The notes under the pieces are model-generated. The model saw nothing but the letters and a program-made list of their open reading frames with translations, was not told the DNA's origin and made no database searches. Below are positions 57,943 to 64,000 of a DNA stretch of 64,000 nucleotides, piece by piece. The DNA lies in the NCBI RefSeq assembly GCF_009709575.1, contig NZ_WIXO01000001.1, positions 558,001 to 622,000 on the forward strand, in the 5' to 3' direction. Position 1 is the stretch's first letter. Each line of letters opens with the position of its first letter. The position numbers and the translations under genes are program-made. This DNA is from Streptomyces taklimakanensis (GTDB taxonomy: Bacteria; Actinomycetota; Actinomycetes; Streptomycetales; Streptomycetaceae).

Positions 57943-58167
57943 ACCACAGCGGATTTCCTCACGGATCGGCACGCTCCCGAGTTCACCCCTTCGGCCCGGT
58001 TCACACCCGCGCCACCCCACCGATCTCGACGAGCCCACGGGCAAGTCGGCCGTCCGGTTCACGTGTCGCCGCGCCGCGAGCGGGAACTCCGGAGCGTCGA
58101 GAGTGACGGACCGAGACGAGCAGCGCGGCCCGGCCGGCCGGCCGGCCGGGCCGGCGGGAGGACATCT

Positions 58168-60741
<2,574 letters not shown>

Positions 60742-60761
60742 GGCGCCCCGGCGGGGCGGAC

Positions 60762-60819
60762 GAACGCGGGAGCGGCCGCCGGATGCCTCGTCCGGCATCC
60801 GGCGGCCGCTCCCGCGTTC
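60762..60819. terminator. Strong bidirectional terminator
   Basis: 26-bp perfect arms at 60762-60787 and 60794-60819, 6-nt loop, between clpC and the convergent hemerythrin gene. Confidence 0.85.
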
Positions 60820-60892
60820 CGTTCGTGCTCCGCGGGGCCCCTCGGCCGGTGCGGGCGGCCGGTGGGGCTCGTGCCGAGGGGCGGCCGCGGGG

Positions 60893-61456
60893 TCAGTGCT
60901 TCTCGCTGCGCCCGGTGAGGGCGTCGCGGACCCGGTCCACCATGCCCGCTCCCCGGTCCATCACCTTGTTCGCCGGAGGGGTGTCGGGCGCGGAGGGGTG
61001 GGGACGGGTCGGGGCCGTCTTCTTCGCCGTGCGCACCTTCTCCCCGAGCTCGTCGAGCCGCTGCTCACTCGTCGCCCGGCGCAGTCGCGGGAAGAGGTTC
61101 TGCTCCTCGTCCTCGACGTGGGTGCGGATCTCGCGCATCAGCAGGCCGACGAGCCGGTCGAACTCGGGATCGGCCGCGCTGCGGCCCTCCAAGTCCTTCA
61201 TGGTGCGCTCGGCCTCGGCGTGGTCCCGGAGTTCCTTGTCGGCGACCTCGTCACCGTCCGGCAGGAACTCGCGCACCGCCGGGTAGAGGTACTGCTCCTC
61301 GGCGACGGAGTGCCGCACCAGCTCGATGACGGCCTGGTCGGCGAGCTCCTTGCGCCGCTCGTCGCCCGCGGGCAGGGCCTCGATCCTGCCGAAGAGTTCC
61401 TCGACCTCCCGGTGGTCCGTGGTCAACTCGTCGATGACGTTCCCGCCGTGTCCCAT
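60893..61456 (-). CDS. Hemerythrin-domain protein
   Basis: 187 residues. A four-helix hemerythrin fold with di-iron ligands: LTTDHREVEELF, IELVRHSVAEEQYLYPAV, LRDHAEAERTM and IRTHVEDEEQNLFPRL. The C terminus (TAKKTAPTRPHPSAPDTPPA) is a flexible tail. Such cytoplasmic proteins sense or hold O2, NO or iron. GAGGAAGG before the ATG at 61456. Confidence 0.9.
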   Translation of the reverse strand: MGHGGNVIDELTTDHREVEELFGRIEALPAGDERRKELADQAVIELVRHSVAEEQYLYPAVREFLPDGDEVADKELRDHAEAERTMKDLEGRSAADPEFDRLVGLLMREIRTHVEDEEQNLFPRLRRATSEQRLDELGEKVRTAKKTAPTRPHPSAPDTPPANKVMDRGAGMVDRVRDALTGRSEKH

Positions 61457-61620
61457 GTCGGTGCCTTCCTCGTCGTCCCGTGACGTCACTGTCGTTGCTC
61501 GCCCGCCGCGGGGGCGGACGCTGCCACGTGTTCCCGAGTCCGTTGCGGTTGACTCCCCCTGACGGGACGACGGATGGTTGCCCCACCCGGCCGGAGGGGG
61601 CGCACGGGGAGACGCGGACG

Positions 61621-61665
61621 CGTCGACGCGGGACCCGGCTCGCGCCGCCGGGCCCCGCGTCGACG
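61621..61665 (-). terminator. Hairpin terminator after the sigma factor
   Basis: 12-bp perfect arms CGTCGACGCGGG/CCCGCGTCGACG around a GC-rich loop, downstream of the SigB-type gene. Confidence 0.55.
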
Positions 61666-61684
61666 TCCGGACGCCGGGGTTCGC

Positions 61685-62572
61685 TCACTTCTGCGAGAGC
61701 ATGCCCTCCCGCAGCCGTGCCAGCGCCCGGCTCAGCAGCCGTGAGACGTGCATCTGCGAGATGCCCAGCTCGGCCCCGATCTCCGACTGCGTCATGTCCC
61801 CGCCGAAGCGCATCTGCAGGATGCGGCGGTCCCGCTCGTCCAACTGTTCCATCAGCGGCTTGAGGGCGTGGAGGTTCTCCACCTTCTCCAGGGCCGGGTC
61901 GACGTCGCCGATCTGGTCGGCCAGGGGGGTGTCCTTGCCCTCGTCGCCCACGGGCAGGTCGAGGGAACCGGCGACGTAGCCGTTGCTGGCCACCTGCCCC
62001 TCGATGACCTCCTCCACCGTGACGTTCATGAACTCCGCCAACTCCTCGGTGGTGGCGGAGCGCCCCAGCCTGCGGCCCAGCTCCTCGTTGGCGCGGGCCA
62101 GTTCGATGCGCAGTTCCTGGAGCCGGCGCGGGACGCGCACGGCCCAGCTGGTGTCCCGGAAGAAGCGCTTGATCTCCCCCACGATGTACGGGACGGCGAA
62201 CGAGGTGAACTCCACCTCCCGGTCGAGGTCGAACCGGTCGATGGCCTTGATCAGGCCGATGGTCCCGACCTGCACGATGTCGTCCATCGGCTCGGCACGG
62301 TGCCGGAAACGGGAGGCGACGTAGTTCACCAGGGTCAGGTTGAGTTCGATGAGGGTGTTGCGCGCGTACTGGTACTCGTGCGTCCCCTCCTCCAGCACCC
62401 TCAGCCGCTCGAAGAAGAGCTTCGACAGCTGCCGGGCGTCCCGGGGCGCCACCTTGCCCGCGTCCTCGATTCTGGGCAGGTCCGGAAGATCGGGGGCGAC
62501 CGTCTCCTGCTCCTGGTCCGGCAAGACGTCACCGCTCGTCGGCTGAACCTCCGGGCTCAGGCTACGCATCAT
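61685..62572 (-). CDS. SigB/SigF-type alternative sigma factor
   Basis: 295 residues with regions 2, 3 and 4 of the SigB/SigF/SigG subfamily. Region 2: NLTLVNYVASRFRHRAEPMD, DIVQVGTIGLIKAIDRFDL, FTSFAVPYIVGEIKRFFRDT. Region 3 follows WAVRVPRRLQELRIEL. Region 4: LDERDRRILQMRFGGDMTQS, EIGAELGISQMHVSRLLSRA. Group-3 sigma factor for stress or spore genes, held by an RsbW-like kinase; no kinase or anti-anti-sigma gene lies next to it. ATG 62572 with GAGGAGGG is preferred; the next codon is also ATG. A fitting promoter lies 38 bp upstream, which suggests autoregulation. Confidence 0.92.
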   Translation of the reverse strand: MMRSLSPEVQPTSGDVLPDQEQETVAPDLPDLPRIEDAGKVAPRDARQLSKLFFERLRVLEEGTHEYQYARNTLIELNLTLVNYVASRFRHRAEPMDDIVQVGTIGLIKAIDRFDLDREVEFTSFAVPYIVGEIKRFFRDTSWAVRVPRRLQELRIELARANEELGRRLGRSATTEELAEFMNVTVEEVIEGQVASNGYVAGSLDLPVGDEGKDTPLADQIGDVDPALEKVENLHALKPLMEQLDERDRRILQMRFGGDMTQSEIGAELGISQMHVSRLLSRALARLREGMLSQK

Positions 62573-62609
62573 GCCCTCCTCTTTTGACCTGTCATGTGCA
62601 GCACGGCGC

Positions 62610-62634
62610 GTACCCGCCTCCGAGCGGCTCACAC
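62610..62634 (-). promoter_or_regulatory. SigB-type promoter of the sigma gene
   Basis: GTGT (62634-62631), 15-bp spacer, GGGTAC (62615-62610): exact consensus and spacing. Confidence 0.6.
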
Positions 62635-62822
62635 GCCCATCCGGGTGAGGGCTCGCCCGCGCGCACACGTGGGTCGCCGGCCACATGAGACAAAATTGAT
62701 CATATCGGATTTACTTATTATGACTCGTGGAGACGGGAGGGGCGCTCCCGGCGCTCGAACATCCTCCGAGGCCGTCCCCTCGACCCCGCCCGAACACGCC
62801 GGCGCGGGCCCACGGCCCCGGT

Positions 62823-63581
62823 TCAGCGTTTGGCGTGACGCCCCCGCCTCCGCCCCCGGGCAGGGGGACGGGCCGGGCCGCCCACCGCGCCGCCGACGGG
62901 CTCGGCGGACGCCGCGACCGGGACCGCCGGCCGGCCGACCCCCGCCGCGCGGGATCGGCCGCGGGCACGCAGGTACTCGACGGCGATCGGCAGCACCGAC
63001 AGCAGCACGATGCCGACCAGGATGAAGTCGATGTTGTCGCGGACGAACTCCACCTGGCCCAGCGCGGCGCCCAGGAGGGTCACGCCCGCGCCCCACAGCA
63101 CGCCACCGAGGACGTTGAAGACCAGGAAGCTGCGGTAGTTCATCCGACTGACGCCGGCGACGATCGGCGTGAAGGTCCGCACGATCGGCACGAAGCGGGC
63201 CAGCACCAGGGACTTGGGGCCGTGTTTTTCGAAGAACTCGTGGGCCTTCTCCACGTTCTCCTGCTTGAAGAGGCGGGAGTCCGGGCGCCGGAAGAGGGCC
63301 GGCCCGACCTTCCGACCGAACATGTAGCCCACTTGGTCGCCGAGGACCGCGGAGATCACCACCAGGGTGCAGACCAGCCACAGCGGATGGTGCAGGTACT
63401 GGTCGGTGACGACCAGCAGCCCGGTGGTGAACAGCAGCGAGTCACCGGGCAGGAAGAAACCGATGAGCAGGCCCGACTCGGCGAAGACGATGCAGAGGAT
63501 GCCGATCAGACCGAAGGTCTGGATGAGGTGGTCCGGATCCAGCCAGCCGGGACCGAGGGCGAGGTTCGTCACGTGAGGCAT
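62823..63581 (-). CDS. DedA-family membrane protein
   Basis: 252 residues. LIGFFLPGDSLLFTTGLLV, GDQVGYMFGRKVG, FEKHGPKSLVLARFVPIVRT and FTPIVAGVSRMNY are the DedA core, with four to five membrane segments. The family moves lipid carriers or supports membrane homeostasis. The C-terminal 45 residues are Arg/Ala/Gly-rich and probably disordered. AGGAG before the ATG at 63581. Upstream of the sigma gene on the same strand, 250 bp apart with an AT-rich patch at 62690-62720. Confidence 0.93.
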   Translation of the reverse strand: MPHVTNLALGPGWLDPDHLIQTFGLIGILCIVFAESGLLIGFFLPGDSLLFTTGLLVVTDQYLHHPLWLVCTLVVISAVLGDQVGYMFGRKVGPALFRRPDSRLFKQENVEKAHEFFEKHGPKSLVLARFVPIVRTFTPIVAGVSRMNYRSFLVFNVLGGVLWGAGVTLLGAALGQVEFVRDNIDFILVGIVLLSVLPIAVEYLRARGRSRAAGVGRPAVPVAASAEPVGGAVGGPARPPARGRRRGRHAKR

Positions 63582-63750
63582 GCTCCTGGGAAGGCGACGT
63601 GCGCCTGGGGCGAGGCCGCGGGCTCATGTGGCGCCCGGGCGTCGGGGTGCCGGTCGGCACGCACGAGCAGAACCTACAACGCGATCGGCCGCGTTCCGGT
63701 TCCGTTCCCGACTTTCCCCTTCCGCGCCGCCGAGGGGACGACAAGAGGAA

Positions 63751-63786
63751 CGGCACCACCCGCCGATCGACGCGGATGGTGCCGTC
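63751..63786 (-). terminator. Hairpin terminator of the edge gene
   Basis: 9-bp perfect arms ACGGCACCA/TGGTGCCGT with an inner CCGC/GCGG stem, 34 bp after the stop of the partial gene. Confidence 0.55.
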
Positions 63787-63819
63787 CGACCTCACGGAGA
63801 CCGCACTCGGGCCGGAACC

Positions 63820-64000
63820 TCAGGGGAGGTACCTCTCGACGGCCGCGGCCCCGTGCTCCTCCAACTGCTTCCTGGCCTCCTCCACACGCTCCGGCGTGGG
63901 CTCGCGCCCGGAGAGCCTGACCAGGTCCTCGGGATCCACCGGCTGATCGCCGCCGGTGCGCAGCTGCGGCCGGCTCCGCGCGGAGGACTCCTCCTTGCCC
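63820..64000 (-). CDS. Partial small hypothetical protein (5' end outside window)
   Basis: The last 60 codons of a gene read to the right edge. The end QPVDPEDLVRLSGREPTPER, VEEARKQLEEHGAAAVERYL resembles a short conserved Streptomyces protein of unknown function. No cysteines or membrane parts in the visible piece. Strong third-position G/C bias supports real coding. Confidence 0.75.
   Translation of the reverse strand, partial: GKEESSARSRPQLRTGGDQPVDPEDLVRLSGREPTPERVEEARKQLEEHGAAAVERYLP

Noticed and set aside
57943..58167. HAIR or CIRCE heat-shock operator before clpC
   Set aside because: No CTTGAGT-N7-ACTCAAG or TTAGCACTC-type repeat was found.

Overview
The window is about 64 kb of very GC-rich DNA with near-total G/C at third codon positions, strong GGAGG-type ribosome sites and many ATGA start/stop overlaps. 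It carries a chaplin, DUF4360 exported proteins, a SigB/SigF-type sigma factor, SpoIIE-type phosphatases and a GH6 cellulase with a perfect CebR-type box. Together these point to a chromosomal segment of Streptomyces or a very close relative. I saw no rRNA, tRNA, CRISPR array, insertion sequence or prophage.

Layout. 0-7 kb: a Cys-rich zinc-binding protein, a GH4 phospho-glycosidase, SRPBCC and OsmC proteins, then a small phenylacetate module (paaH-like facing paaI-paaK across a TetR-type operator). 7-18 kb: a molybdopterin oxidoreductase with a small helical partner, a PAS-GAF-SpoIIE phosphatase, a FUSC transporter, an ECF sigma factor with a SnoaL-like tail, an SDR, a MerR-GyrI regulator, an alpha/beta hydrolase and a DUF4230 protein. 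18-27 kb: two tandem DUF4360 genes, a tight nucleotidyltransferase-BON-phosphoesterase-RecQ operon, a VOC protein, an SDR and a chaplin with a charged repeat tail.

27-43 kb looks like one plant-polysaccharide locus. It has a beta-mannosidase followed directly by a LacI-fold sugar-binding protein that lacks its DNA-binding domain, a divergent GH36 alpha-galactosidase, an Opp/Dpp-type ABC transporter (binding protein, two permeases, two ATPases), a ROK repressor, and then a GH6 cellulase with DoxX. A shared 13-bp motif occurs in the two divergent intergenic regions and suggests one ROK regulon for galactomannan or manno-oligosaccharide uptake. Intracellular beta-mannosidase and alpha-galactosidase would finish the imported oligomers. 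No endo-mannanase is in the window.

43-64 kb: a GntP permease, a PAS-GAF-SpoIIE-HATPase phosphatase/kinase and a degenerate CPBP protease-like membrane protein. A stress and respiration island follows: orphan ctaD behind a 38-bp perfect palindrome, DUF2795, SDR and SRPBCC stress genes, a 1511-residue CtpI-like double P-type ATPase, a ClpC-like unfoldase, a hemerythrin protein, a SigB-type sigma factor preceded by a matching promoter, a DedA protein and a partial gene at the right edge.

The most unusual items are the HTH-less LacI-fold protein in the same frame as the beta-mannosidase, the permease/ATPase pair with no canonical start for the ATPase, the chaplin tail, the tandem P-type ATPase with a degenerate first half, the molybdoenzyme lacking the fourth cluster cysteine, and several perfect palindromes of 38-48 bp.
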